A stretch of DNA of 40,585 nucleotides from JBJTUH01 sp044346175 (GTDB taxonomy: Bacteria; Cyanobacteriota; Vampirovibrionia; Vampirovibrionales; JAJTHC01), in the NCBI GenBank assembly GCA_044346175.1, contig JBIIZQ010000018.1, positions 1 through 40,585 on the forward strand. The letters are read 5' to 3'. Under the pieces are notes generated by a model. That model saw nothing but the letters and a program-made list of their open reading frames with translations. It ran no database searches and was not told the DNA's origin. Below, in pieces: positions 1-8,803 of the stretch (position 1 is the first letter of the stretch; each line of letters begins with the position of its first letter). The translations under genes and the position numbers were made by a program.

Positions 1-88
1 ACCCACAGTTTTTACATTTATAGCGTTGTTTTTTGTTCATGGTACCGTTTTTTACAGCCTCGGTACAGTGGCAATTAGGGCAATTCAT
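1..88 (-). CDS. Zinc-ribbon transposase, N-terminal part (runs off left edge)
   Basis: Only the first 29 codons lie in the window; the gene continues beyond base 1. On the minus strand an ATG at 88 is preceded by an AAGAG-like ribosome site. The peptide has paired cysteines C3-x2-C6 and C25-x2-C28 with the signatures VKNG (12-15) and KQRYKC (20-25), the treble-clef zinc ribbon typical of the N-terminus of IS1 InsA and related IS1595-type transposases. It would bind the element's ends. The element's outer end should lie between 89 and the next gene at 287; GGTATTGTG at 112-120 is a weak candidate for a terminal repeat because IS1-family ends begin GGT. Whether the element is intact cannot be seen. 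The zinc ribbon is clear; the exact IS family is not. Confidence 0.6.
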   Translation of the reverse strand, partial: MNCPNCHCTEAVKNGTMNKKQRYKCKNCG

Positions 89-286
89 TCTCTTATTCTA
101 ATGCAATCTATGGTATTGTGCAACGCCTCTTTTTTAGATGCGTCCCTGCCAGCAATAGTCCTAGCTCACACCTTGCACTTTCTTCTAAAAAGTCTCTTGT
201 TGTGTTACACTGCTAGGAGTTTCATGCTTTGTGATGTTCTGCAACCACTCTTAATAGCAACCCATGAGAGGGTTTTCATCTAAGTA

Positions 287-946
287 ATGACCTTTCAAGA
301 TACACCCGTCATACTTTCTGATTTTCCGCATGCCCCTCCTAAAGGGCTGGATTTGACGCAAGTACCTGTGAATTGGATTACAAGCTATCCAGGTGGTAAA
401 GTACCCTCCATGACGATGCGTTACAGCTTTGAGCGTCTTGGCGAAGATGATGGCTATTACAGTGAGAGTCCTACAGATGGGATTCGAGCCGATGCCACAT
501 TTGAGCTGGGGATTATCAATCAGTCTGCACGGTTTTACGTACTCGGTGTGATTGATGCCATCTTAGAAAACGTATGTGCGAGTTGCTACGACATGTTTGA
601 TGCTGTCGTCCACAAGGAAATCAATGAGCTTTTTGTGCTGAATGACCCTGAACTATATCATTGGGCAGGTAAAGAAGAGAAACGCCACCAAGACCATCAC
701 CTGACGCAAATAGCGGAAGAGGCTTTTATGAATGCAGGGCCAGGTGGTTTTGATTATCAACCCACTTCACGGGGAAGTATCCAAGAATTATCTGAAGATG
801 ATTTCTATGAAGAGGTCTCACCCAGTGACACACTGAATCTTGTAGACCTTGTACGACAGATTTTGATTTTGTCATTGTATGACTACCCTCATTGCAAACG
901 ATGTACGGTGTCCCTTCAGGGACTGAACCTTGAGGGCGATGCTTGA
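287..946 (+). CDS. YceD-family (DUF177) protein, 23S rRNA accumulation factor-like
   Basis: This 219-residue protein matches the YceD/DUF177 family, which in E. coli is needed for normal 23S rRNA accumulation and in many bacteria precedes rpmF. The central C97-x2-C100 followed by a YDMFDAVV segment, and the C-terminal D-L-V-R-Q-I-L-I-L-S-L helix followed by C203-x2-C206, reproduce the two conserved cysteine pairs of the family. There is an acidic Glu/Asp-rich stretch at 165-182. No rpmF (bL32, about 60 codons) follows: the 160 bp up to cysK contain no ORF of that type, so the usual partner has been separated. The ATG at 287 has no strong ribosome site. Family assignment is fairly sure; function is by analogy. 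Confidence 0.7.
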   Translation: MTFQDTPVILSDFPHAPPKGLDLTQVPVNWITSYPGGKVPSMTMRYSFERLGEDDGYYSESPTDGIRADATFELGIINQSARFYVLGVIDAILENVCASCYDMFDAVVHKEINELFVLNDPELYHWAGKEEKRHQDHHLTQIAEEAFMNAGPGGFDYQPTSRGSIQELSEDDFYEEVSPSDTLNLVDLVRQILILSLYDYPHCKRCTVSLQGLNLEGDA

Positions 947-1107
947 GCCTGAGCCTCAAGTCATTTTGCTCAACCGACTTTTTTATGCAACCCCGTACAG
1001 TAACCTTACTATCACTCTCTTACTGGGTGTCGTACTGTTTTGGCGACATACTCACCATGGTATGCTTTTGCTTTCCCATTGATCATCATACATAAGGATA
1101 CTTTTTC

Positions 1108-2154
1108 ATGATGCGTTATCATCATTCAGACACTTCAATTTTAAACCAAATAGGGCATACCCCTATCATTCAAGCACAACGCTTGGGACAAAACCTACCC
1201 GCATCTCTTTGGCTTAAACTGGAAGCAATGAACCCTTGCAGTAGTGTTAAAGACCGTATCGGTGCCTACATGGTTGCACAGGCTGAAGCCTCTGGACGCA
1301 TTCACCCAGAGCGTACCGTATTGATAGAACCCACCAGTGGTAATACGGGCATTGCTCTTGCCTTTGTTGCAGCGGCTAAGGGATATAAGCTTATTCTAAC
1401 GATGCCTGAAACCATGAGTATGGAACGGCGGGTGATGTTACAAGCATTTGGTGCCAAGGTAGTACTGACACCAGCCGCTCAAGGCATGAAGGGTGCGATT
1501 GCTTGTGCCAATGCCCTGCAAGCAGCCATACCCGAAAGTGTTATTCTCCAACAATTTGAAAACCCAGATAACCCTGAGATTCACTTTCATACCACAGGCC
1601 CTGAAATATGGGAAGCCATGGAAGGGCGTGTGGATGCCCTGATTGCGGGGGTTGGTACAGGAGGCACCATCACGGGGACTGGACGCTATCTACGTACTAA
1701 AAATCCTGAGGTCGCCTTGATTGCGGTTGAACCTGCAGAAAGTCCCGTACTCTCAGGGGGGCAACCCTCTCCGCATAAAATACAGGGGATAGGTGCTGGG
1801 TTCATCCCCGAGGTGTTAGACACAACCCTACTGAATGAGATCATAACAGTACCAAGTCATACAGCCATTGAAACAGCACGAGCCTTAGCCCAACAAGAAG
1901 GGATTCTGTGTGGTATCTCCTCTGGTGCGGCGTTTGCAGCAGCACTACAGCTTGCAGAACGACCCGCCATGGCGGGTAAGCGTCTTGTGGTTGTTCTACC
2001 CAGCTTTGGCGAACGCTATTTAACCTCAGCGTTATTCCATGAAGATTGGGAACAAGCACAAGCCTTAGAAACACATTTGCCCGATGCACCTCCCATTGAG
2101 AGTGTACGCACATGGATATCAGAAAAAAACCAACCTCTTGAGCGACAAGGATAA
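1108..2154 (+). CDS. cysK: Cysteine synthase A (O-acetylserine sulfhydrylase)
   Basis: A 348-residue PLP enzyme that makes L-cysteine from O-acetylserine and sulfide in the cytoplasm. The PLP lysine is K48 in NPCSSVKDRI. The substrate loop TSGNTG is near residue 77, the phosphate-binding GVGTGGT loop near 181, and the C-terminal GISSGAA motif near 271. The last ~40 residues (after the LPSFGERYLTS segment) form a charged tail slightly longer than usual. cysE follows after 8 bases, so the two consecutive steps of cysteine synthesis are co-transcribed. The start is a double ATG (MM). The assignment is secure; CysM or cystathionine beta-synthase is less likely given the length and context. Confidence 0.95.
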   Translation: MMRYHHSDTSILNQIGHTPIIQAQRLGQNLPASLWLKLEAMNPCSSVKDRIGAYMVAQAEASGRIHPERTVLIEPTSGNTGIALAFVAAAKGYKLILTMPETMSMERRVMLQAFGAKVVLTPAAQGMKGAIACANALQAAIPESVILQQFENPDNPEIHFHTTGPEIWEAMEGRVDALIAGVGTGGTITGTGRYLRTKNPEVALIAVEPAESPVLSGGQPSPHKIQGIGAGFIPEVLDTTLLNEIITVPSHTAIETARALAQQEGILCGISSGAAFAAALQLAERPAMAGKRLVVVLPSFGERYLTSALFHEDWEQAQALETHLPDAPPIESVRTWISEKNQPLERQG

Positions 2155-2162
2155 CCTCTGCC

Positions 2163-2702
2163 ATGCCTCGACGTGTTTGGAAAGCCCTCTTGCACTTACG
2201 CACTTTAGTGCAAGAGGATATTGCTTGTGTTCTTCACAAAGACCCTGCTGCCCGTTCAAAATGGGAAGTACTCACATGTTATGCTGGCTTACATGCCGTA
2301 TGGGGACATCGTATTGCCCACTGGTTATGGTTAAAAGGGCATAAGCTCACGGCAAGACTCCTGTCTCAGTGGATACGCTCGTTGACGGGGGTTGAGATTC
2401 ACCCTGCGGCTAAAATTGGGCGCCGTTTGTTTATTGACCATGGTATGGGGGTGGTGATTGGCGAAACCGCACGTCTAGGAGATGATGTGACACTTTATCA
2501 CGGTGCTACGCTAGGTGGTAAGACCTTGGCAAGAGGACAAAAGCGTCATCCTACCTTACAAGATGGGGTCATGGTTGGCGCAGGTGCCAAGGTCTTGGGC
2601 GATATTATGATTGGGTATGGTAGCCAAATTGGTGCGAATGCTGTCGTAACTAAGTCCGTACCAGAAAAGACCCTTGTGGTAGGTGTGCCAGCACGCTGGT
2701 AG
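2163..2702 (+). CDS. cysE: Serine O-acetyltransferase
   Basis: A 179-residue acetyltransferase that converts serine and acetyl-CoA to O-acetylserine, the substrate of the adjacent CysK. It has the N-terminal helical domain of the short CysE form (EDIACVLHKDPAAR) followed by a left-handed beta-helix of hexapeptide repeats, with the catalytic DHGMGVVIGETA segment (residues about 92-103) and the YHGATLGG loop. It starts 8 bases after cysK with AAGGAT upstream. The protein ends at VVGVPARW with no C-terminal tail. In enzymes that form the cysteine synthase complex, a tail ending in Ile inserts into the CysK active site, so this version may not assemble that complex or be regulated by it. Confidence 0.93.
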   Translation: MPRRVWKALLHLRTLVQEDIACVLHKDPAARSKWEVLTCYAGLHAVWGHRIAHWLWLKGHKLTARLLSQWIRSLTGVEIHPAAKIGRRLFIDHGMGVVIGETARLGDDVTLYHGATLGGKTLARGQKRHPTLQDGVMVGAGAKVLGDIMIGYGSQIGANAVVTKSVPEKTLVVGVPARW

Positions 2703-2743
2703 ATACTTCTGACCATTGCCTTGTAAACAGCCTGTTAATCAAA

Positions 2744-2778
2744 AATCGCTCTTGTGAAAAATCATCACAAGAGCGATT
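2744..2778 (-). terminator. Intrinsic terminator between converging cysE and lipoprotein genes
   Basis: A perfect 14-bp stem (arms 2744-2757 and 2765-2778) with a 7-base loop. On the minus strand the stem is followed by TTTTTGATT, so it best terminates the lipoprotein gene that ends at 2809. On the plus strand only an A-rich stretch follows, so its effect on cysE is likely weaker. Confidence 0.8.
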
Positions 2779-2808
2779 AAAACATGGTTTTAGCTAAGTA
2801 TTTTAAAC

Positions 2809-3045
2809 TTAGTGACCAGCTTCATGGTGTTCTTCAGCAGCGGGTGCTTCGGTAGCAGCAGGAGCTTCGGCGGCAGGGGCTTCAGCAGCGGGTGCTTCAG
2901 TAGCAGCAGGAGCTTCAGTGGCAGGAGCTTCAGCAGCGGGTGCTTCAGTAGCAGGAGCGGTTTCAGGAGCTTGAGCGCCTTGGCAACCTACGAAAGAAAC
3001 ACAAGCAACAAGAGCTAACAAGCTAAGCGCGATATTTTTGAACAT
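2809..3045 (-). CDS. Small Ala/Pro/Glu/Thr-repeat lipoprotein
   Basis: The 78-residue protein begins MFKNIALSLLALVACVSFVGC: a basic n-region, a hydrophobic core and a lipobox-like F-V-G-C with the lipidated Cys at 21 (inferred), so it should be tethered to a membrane. The mature part is a low-complexity run of units such as ATEAPAAEAPA, ending in a His/Glu tail EEHHEAGH. The start was chosen at 3045 because it gives a signal peptide and is preceded by AAGGGA about ten bases upstream; an ATG 17 codons further upstream would bury the signal. The repeats come from a 48-bp tandem DNA repeat. A 9-base TTGTATCAT box lies about 43 bases upstream. No enzymatic function is evident; a spacer or envelope tether is plausible. 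Confidence 0.75.
   Translation of the reverse strand: MFKNIALSLLALVACVSFVGCQGAQAPETAPATEAPAAEAPATEAPAATEAPAAEAPAAEAPAATEAPAAEEHHEAGH
2835..2960. repeat. 48-bp tandem repeat inside the lipoprotein gene
   Basis: Units begin at 2835, 2883 and 2931 with a period of exactly 48 bp (16 codons); the third is partial. Copies differ at only a few third-position G/A sites. Because the period is a multiple of three, copy-number change would alter repeat length without breaking the frame. Confidence 0.8.
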
Positions 3046-3259
3046 GTTCGGTGGATCCCTTGTGAAAATTTCACAACTAAACCATGAATGATACAATCAC
3101 ATAACATACACATCGCCATGCACACAGTCATGAACGCCACATTTTCAAGATAAGCAATTATCAGAAAACATTACTCTGTTGTTATAGCTTACTCGTAGAG
3201 CTTTCGTCAATATCAAGATAAAAACTTTTAGAATACCCTTATACCTCATAGGCATGGTT

Positions 3260-5701
3260 TTAAGGCGTTTGCGTGGCATAAATGGCACGCAAAATGCGTG
3301 TAAGCCCTCGGGGAGATGAGGCTTCTTGAGACTGTCGTTTGGCTTGCTCCTTAAGTTCAATGGGGGTGAGCATTTTAGGTGGCAGGCTTGGATGAGGTAT
3401 CGCTTGAGGTAAGGATTGTTTGGGGCGGGTTACGGTAGTTTCTTGGGTCGATGACTGATTTGGTAAAGCACTTTCGGTATTGACCTGCATAGCACGATAC
3501 ATGGTAGGTGTGATATGTGCCGCCTCAAAAATCGTAAAACCAATTGCCTGACCCTCTTTGGCATAACGTACTTGGTCAAGAAGGGTTTCAGCACCCAGTT
3601 TAAAATAGGGAGCAAATACACCCGCCACAACTGGCACTTGCTGATGGGTCGCCTCACGTACGAGCGTTACTTCTTTGGCAACTTGTTTAGGAGAAGCTGC
3701 CATGACAATAGGCATAAGCCAGTCGACATATTTTTCTTGTCCCCATAATACCCAGTTTTGGCACTTACGGCGTAATGCACCAAAAGTATCTGCAAAAATA
3801 ACAGCCGAGGTAATCAACTCAGGACGCTGCTCATGGAGCTTGAGGGTGGTTTCTTTGACAAACTCAGTGACTTGGGTCTGCTTAAAAAACGTCCAATGTC
3901 CCCACATGTCCGCCATAGCAGGTGAAATGCTAACAGGGTCACGATTAAACTGACGCTTGAAACTTAAGCGGGCAATATCGCTATAACCCCATGCGGTGAT
4001 AAGCCCCTGGCTTGCAAGGGGGGGCATACTGTTAGGATAACGAATATAATCAAATTGAATACCGTCAATAGGGTAACGAGTGACCATTTCAAGGCTCAGG
4101 GTTTGTAAAAACTCCTTCACTTCAGGATTAGCTGGGTCTAGGAAGTAAGCACCGTCCTCCAAAGTTGACATCACAGGACGAGCAGGAGAAGTCACGTAGG
4201 TTTGACATTGCTTAACGGTTTTAGGTGCCGGAGCCGTTGGAACCTCTACGACTGGTGCTGCGGTTTTAGTAGTCATGTTGTTGGCATGACTCACGGCAGA
4301 AGCTATACTGGCTTGAGGGGTTTCTACAGGCACATCATAACATTCTTTGACTTTACGCAGTGCCGAGTATTGGACGTTTGCCCAAGTAGGATATTTCCTC
4401 AAAATAGGACCAGGGGCTTGATAATATTGACTTCCGCCGTAAAAGGTATGGAGCCACGCATGAAGCTTCATGTTACGACGATGAGCCTCCTCTACCCAAA
4501 TCCCTAGAATATCAACCCCTTGGTAGCGAGGGTTATGCCCTTCATGAATATGGTAACGCTCAAAGGTTTGTGAAGGGAAAATGGTCATCCCATGAAAATA
4601 GGTTTCAAGGAAAATAGTGTTGAGTCCAGCTTTCTGAAACTGCTCAAGACGTTTTGCAATAGCCTCACGAGAGGTCTCGGTAGGGCGTATCCATACGCCT
4701 TTTGGGGCTTCCTGATTGAAAGTGGGGTATTGTCGCCATAATGCCTCATCTAAAAACGTGGTTTCACCATGGGCGTTTGCAAGCATCGCCGCCGCTTCTT
4801 GGTAGGCTTTGGTCTCAATCTTGCGTTGTAAGGCTTGCTGAAACGTCTCCATGGCTTCTTGAAACTCTAAGCTAGGATGCTCAACCCGCTTGAGTTTTTC
4901 TTGAAATTGGTACCAGTAGCCATCCAAATCCATCACGCTTTCAAGCGTTTGTGAAGAGGCGTGATAGCGGACTCTAGCACCGAGGGGAGCATATTTTACA
5001 AGCCAATCTCGCATAGTACCATGCCCACTAAGTACAAAGCCTTCTTCAGGAATGGCAGACTCATGCCCTTCTCTCAATACAACCATGCCGCTAAACGCAG
5101 GTTTGGTTTCTGTTTCAGGTACGTCAAGAGGTTCCTCATTGGGTGCTTGCGTTGCGGTAGCTTCAGGGGGTGAGGCTTGTAAGCTACCTTCAGGACTTTC
5201 TGTTTCAGGCATACCTTCTTTAGGTGGCACTGATGGTGGCACCTCTGTAGGTTCACTTGAAGGCATCAGTTTACTGGGGTTAATGAGGTCAATGGGTAAA
5301 ATGGTGGCTTCAAACCCAAACTCATTCGTTTCAGTGTTTGGTGCAGTAAAAAAACGATTGTACAGTACAAGTTGGTTGGGTCCTCTAAAGCCTGGTAGTT
5401 CACCTGCAACGGGGTTCGTTTTGGCGTTAGGATTGACAACGCTCACACGTGCCTTGGCTCTGAAAAAATATTGAGGACTGGTACTACTCGCAGGCGTTTG
5501 CTGAGCTACGGTGGGAGCCTGCACAATCACTGACGTATCTGGCTCCTGTGCATGGAGTAAAGCATCATGCCCCATATAAAAGAGACCCATGCTAAGCAGC
5601 GTAAGCATGCCAATACCCCGATACCTCGGATACACCGTGTGTGATAAAGTACGCACCCAATGGCAGAACAGCGTATGAGTCGGTTGGGTAAGGTGGGGCA
5701 T
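3260..5701 (-). CDS. GHL10 glycoside hydrolase-like secreted or membrane-anchored protein
   Basis: An 813-residue protein. A hydrophobic stretch at about 30-47 after basic residues looks like a signal anchor or uncleaved signal. Residues about 85-250 hold a Pro/Glu/Thr linker between two blocks (NQLVLYNRFFTAPNT and PEEGFVLSGHGTMRDWL) resembling the region that precedes the catalytic barrel in cyanobacterial homologues. From about 333 (PKGVWIRPTETSREAIAKRL) to about 690 is the GHL10 (PF02638, YngK-type) TIM barrel, including LHAWLHTFYGG and DGIQFDYIRYP, whose acidic residues are the likely catalytic or sugar-binding site. The C-terminal 60 residues are Pro/Gln/Ser-rich. The substrate is unknown; envelope polysaccharide or peptidoglycan are the usual suggestions for the family. 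Confidence 0.8.
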   Translation of the reverse strand: MPHLTQPTHTLFCHWVRTLSHTVYPRYRGIGMLTLLSMGLFYMGHDALLHAQEPDTSVIVQAPTVAQQTPASSTSPQYFFRAKARVSVVNPNAKTNPVAGELPGFRGPNQLVLYNRFFTAPNTETNEFGFEATILPIDLINPSKLMPSSEPTEVPPSVPPKEGMPETESPEGSLQASPPEATATQAPNEEPLDVPETETKPAFSGMVVLREGHESAIPEEGFVLSGHGTMRDWLVKYAPLGARVRYHASSQTLESVMDLDGYWYQFQEKLKRVEHPSLEFQEAMETFQQALQRKIETKAYQEAAAMLANAHGETTFLDEALWRQYPTFNQEAPKGVWIRPTETSREAIAKRLEQFQKAGLNTIFLETYFHGMTIFPSQTFERYHIHEGHNPRYQGVDILGIWVEEAHRRNMKLHAWLHTFYGGSQYYQAPGPILRKYPTWANVQYSALRKVKECYDVPVETPQASIASAVSHANNMTTKTAAPVVEVPTAPAPKTVKQCQTYVTSPARPVMSTLEDGAYFLDPANPEVKEFLQTLSLEMVTRYPIDGIQFDYIRYPNSMPPLASQGLITAWGYSDIARLSFKRQFNRDPVSISPAMADMWGHWTFFKQTQVTEFVKETTLKLHEQRPELITSAVIFADTFGALRRKCQNWVLWGQEKYVDWLMPIVMAASPKQVAKEVTLVREATHQQVPVVAGVFAPYFKLGAETLLDQVRYAKEGQAIGFTIFEAAHITPTMYRAMQVNTESALPNQSSTQETTVTRPKQSLPQAIPHPSLPPKMLTPIELKEQAKRQSQEASSPRGLTRILRAIYATQTP

Positions 5702-6198
5702 CGTGGCAGTATCCTAGTGTGAAAGAGGGGAACAGGCTTAGCAATAGATAGTAGCCTAAGATAGGTCAATAAAAACACAGGCATTTAAAATCAAGGATAA
5801 TGTCTTAGTTTACAAGAGTCCTAAGCTTTGATACAACCTACACAATGTACTTTTCCATGCCGCATGACACAGGCTACACGTTGATGGTTTTATCTTTGGG
5901 GCATTTTCGAGTACACTGGAACGAGGTTCTTTTTGACTAAAAAGGCTTATTCGTCGTATGCACCCAGTCATGTAAGATTTTATAACACCTGGTTACCCCA
6001 CAAGACTATGGTGGTCTCATAGACGGGTTTGAGATGTCTGATGCGTTTATCAATCGTCCATGCGGATGCTTTATTGATAAAGTCGAGTCTTTTTCTTCGC
6101 TCTATTGAGGTGTGTTCTAACTTTTAAGCACGCGCCAAGATTATTCACTTCTGAATATCGTTTTTATGTATTATCCCATTAGTTTGGAAGTTTATCGT
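5702..6198. promoter_or_regulatory. Divergent intergenic region with possible leuS leader
   Basis: No credible protein gene lies in these ~500 bases between the divergent GHL10 and leuS genes. It should contain both promoters. Near leuS there is a 9-bp inverted repeat (6046-6054 with 6073-6081) followed by a T-rich run (6090-6095), shaped like an intrinsic terminator in the leuS orientation, and just before it a CTATG...CATAG hairpin (about 6006-6022). This could be an attenuation-type leader. I found no T-box core sequence. A TGATACA heptamer lies at 5829-5835. Confidence 0.35.
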
Positions 6199-8796
6199 AT
6201 GTCCACGACCCCAGCCTTGCCCTTGAATGACATTCAACAACAAGATGCCTATTTACCAGAATACAGCGAAACTTTTTGGCAACGTTGGTGGGATACTCAG
6301 AAACTCTACCAAGTTGACGTAACGCCTCATGACAACACTGAAGATACTTTTTATGCCTTGAGTATGTTTCCCTATCCTTCGGGAAAGCTCCATATGGGGC
6401 ATGTTCGGAATTATACCTTGACGGATGTCATTGCACGCTTTTACACCATGCAGGGTAAAAAGGTATTGCATCCTATGGGATGGGACAGCTTTGGATTGCC
6501 CGCTGAAAATGCTGCCATTCAAAGAAATGCTCGTCCTGATGAATGGACTTACAATAACATTGCCTCCATGCAAACCCAGTTACGGCGCTTAGGTTTTTCC
6601 TACGACTGGGATAGGGAGCTTATGACCTGCCGAGAAGACTACTACAAGTGGACACAATGGCTCTTTTTATACCTGTATGAAAAAGGGCTTGCCTACAAAA
6701 AAGAAGCTGCCGTTAACTGGGACCCTATTGACCAAACCGTGCTAGCCAATGAGCAAGTAGTAGACGGGAAGAGTTGGCGTTCAGGGGCATTAGTAGAACG
6801 GCGTTATATGAGTCAGTGGTTTTTTAAAATCACCGCTTATGGGGATGAACTCCTTGACAGTTTAGCGACCCTTAACGAGTGGCCTGATAAAGTCAAACTC
6901 ATGCAAGCAAACTGGATTGACCGTTCCATAGGGGCTGAAATTACTTTTACTGTGGCAAACCACGATGCTACTGTGACGGTCTTCACCACACGCCCCGACA
7001 CGATTTATGGTGCAAGTTTCCTCACCCTGGCACCCGAACACCCTTTAGTCTCAGTGCTTACAACCCCTGAACAACGTGAAGCTGTAGAAACCTACCAAGC
7101 AGAAACTAAACACAAAACTGATATTGAACGTAACAGCTTAAACAAAGAAAAAACAGGCGTGTTTACAGGAGCCTATGCAAAAAACCCGTATACTCAAAAG
7201 CTTGTTCCGATTTGGATAAGCGATTACGTCCTATTGGAGTATGGTACAGGGGCTGTGATGGCAGTGCCTGCACATGATGAACGTGATTTTGCTTTTGCCA
7301 CACAGTTTAACCTCCCTGTACAAGTTGTGATTCAGCCTGACAGTGACGTACCACATACACCGCTAGAAGAAGCGTATACGGGTCAGGGGATTTTGTGTCA
7401 TTCAGGGCAATTTGATGGCTTAAAGTCACAAGAAGCCAAGGCACATATCGTTGACTTTGGTGAGCGGGAAGGCTTTGCAAAAAAGAGAATTCAGTTTCGT
7501 TTGAGAGATTGGTTAGTCTCACGCCAGCGGTATTGGGGGGCTCCCATCCCCATTATTTACTGTGATGATTGCGGTGTTGTACCCGTACCACTTGAGCAGC
7601 TTCCTGTCAAACTCCCTGAGGATGTTGTTTTTACAGGAAAGGGTACCTCTCCACTTGCTACGCATCCCGATTTTACACAAACGGTATGCCCCAAGTGCGG
7701 GAATCCGCATGCACGTCGTGAAACCGACACCATGGATACCTTCGTATGTAGCTCTTGGTATTACTTACGCTTCCTAGACCCTCATAATACCGAGCAACCC
7801 TTTAACCCAGAACTTGTCTCTAAGTGGATGCCTGTTGACCAATACGTTGGTGGTATTGAGCATGCCATTTTACATTTATTGTATGCACGGTTTTTCATGA
7901 AAGCCCTACACACAGGGGGTTACACTGGTGGGGTGAAGGAACCCTTTAAACGCTTGTTAACCCAGGGTATGGTATTAAAAGATGGTATTAAAATGAGCAA
8001 GTCCAAGGGGAATATTGTAGACCCTGATGCCATTATTGAAGCCTATGGTGCCGATACCGCCCGATTCTTTATTTTAAGTGATTCTCCTCCAGCGGTAGAC
8101 TTTGATTGGAAGGATACGGGGGTTGAGGGTTGTTATCGTTTTCTGCACAAGGTATGGCGTGAGGTCACTGGACGCTTACCGCAGCTCGTAGCAAGTAGCA
8201 GTGGTGGGTTTCAGGCAGATGCTTTTATCCCGATGGCAAACATGACCCCTGAACAAAAAACACTCTATCGTGCGGTACACCATTACATACAGGGTATTAC
8301 GCAAGATGTGCAAAACCACTACCAGTTTAATACCATGATATCCAAGTTACGAGAGTTGGTTGCTGTACTCAGCAAACATCCTAAAACCTCAGAAGGCTGC
8401 CCTGTCGTAAGCTATGCCTTGCATACATTGATATTGTTAATGGCACCCGTGGTACCTCATTTTGCTGAAAGTCTATGGTATCGTCTTTCCTATCCAGAAC
8501 GTTCTGCACACGCTCTTGAGGTGCCTGATACGTATGTTTCTGTATTGAAACAAGCTTGGCCTAAGGTGGATGTCGAGGCACTTGTCGCAGAAGAAGTCAC
8601 GGTGGTTGTCCAAGTAAATGGCAAGATTCGAGACAAACTTGTGTTGCCTGTGGGACTTTCAAAAGAAGCCCTAGAAGCCGAAGTGCTTGCTTCAGAAAAA
8701 ACAAAGCAGTGGTTAGCACAGCTTGAATCGCAAGGGCAAGCTGTCCAGAAAATTGTGGTAGTACCTGATAAGCTCGTGAGCATTGTCATTAAGTAA
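6199..8796 (+). CDS. leuS: Leucyl-tRNA synthetase
   Basis: An 865-residue class I aminoacyl-tRNA synthetase that charges tRNA-Leu. The HIGH-type motif is HMGH at residues 65-68, followed by the WDSFGLPAENAA segment. The CP1 editing domain contains TTRPDTIYGASF and a conserved AVPAHDERDF. A zinc-binding insert has the cysteine pairs CDDC and CPKC. KMSKS is at 598-602. The anticodon-binding and C-terminal domains follow, ending in VNGKIRDK and the terminal small domain, as in bacterial LeuRS of usual length. I chose 6199 over an in-frame ATG at 6166 because GGAAG sits 8 bases upstream of 6199 while 6166 lacks a ribosome site and would add 11 non-conserved residues. Confidence 0.97.
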   Translation: MSTTPALPLNDIQQQDAYLPEYSETFWQRWWDTQKLYQVDVTPHDNTEDTFYALSMFPYPSGKLHMGHVRNYTLTDVIARFYTMQGKKVLHPMGWDSFGLPAENAAIQRNARPDEWTYNNIASMQTQLRRLGFSYDWDRELMTCREDYYKWTQWLFLYLYEKGLAYKKEAAVNWDPIDQTVLANEQVVDGKSWRSGALVERRYMSQWFFKITAYGDELLDSLATLNEWPDKVKLMQANWIDRSIGAEITFTVANHDATVTVFTTRPDTIYGASFLTLAPEHPLVSVLTTPEQREAVETYQAETKHKTDIERNSLNKEKTGVFTGAYAKNPYTQKLVPIWISDYVLLEYGTGAVMAVPAHDERDFAFATQFNLPVQVVIQPDSDVPHTPLEEAYTGQGILCHSGQFDGLKSQEAKAHIVDFGEREGFAKKRIQFRLRDWLVSRQRYWGAPIPIIYCDDCGVVPVPLEQLPVKLPEDVVFTGKGTSPLATHPDFTQTVCPKCGNPHARRETDTMDTFVCSSWYYLRFLDPHNTEQPFNPELVSKWMPVDQYVGGIEHAILHLLYARFFMKALHTGGYTGGVKEPFKRLLTQGMVLKDGIKMSKSKGNIVDPDAIIEAYGADTARFFILSDSPPAVDFDWKDTGVEGCYRFLHKVWREVTGRLPQLVASSSGGFQADAFIPMANMTPEQKTLYRAVHHYIQGITQDVQNHYQFNTMISKLRELVAVLSKHPKTSEGCPVVSYALHTLILLMAPVVPHFAESLWYRLSYPERSAHALEVPDTYVSVLKQAWPKVDVEALVAEEVTVVVQVNGKIRDKLVLPVGLSKEALEAEVLASEKTKQWLAQLESQGQAVQKIVVVPDKLVSIVIK

Positions 8797-8803
8797 CGAT
8801 TCT

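Noticed and set aside
26..283. 85-residue plus-strand frame at the left edge
   Set aside because: It is antisense to the zinc-ribbon transposase start and has no protein-like pattern.
2812..3018. Ser/Gly-rich frame opposite the lipoprotein
   Set aside because: It is only the antisense of the 48-bp repeats.
5052..5474. 140-residue plus-strand frame
   Set aside because: Antisense to the GHL10 gene; composition reflects its Pro/Glu linker.
5884..5940. 18-codon frame upstream of leuS as an attenuator leader peptide
   Set aside because: It is not leucine-rich and has no clear ribosome site.
5702..6198. T-box riboswitch upstream of leuS
   Set aside because: I could not find the conserved T-box core sequence.
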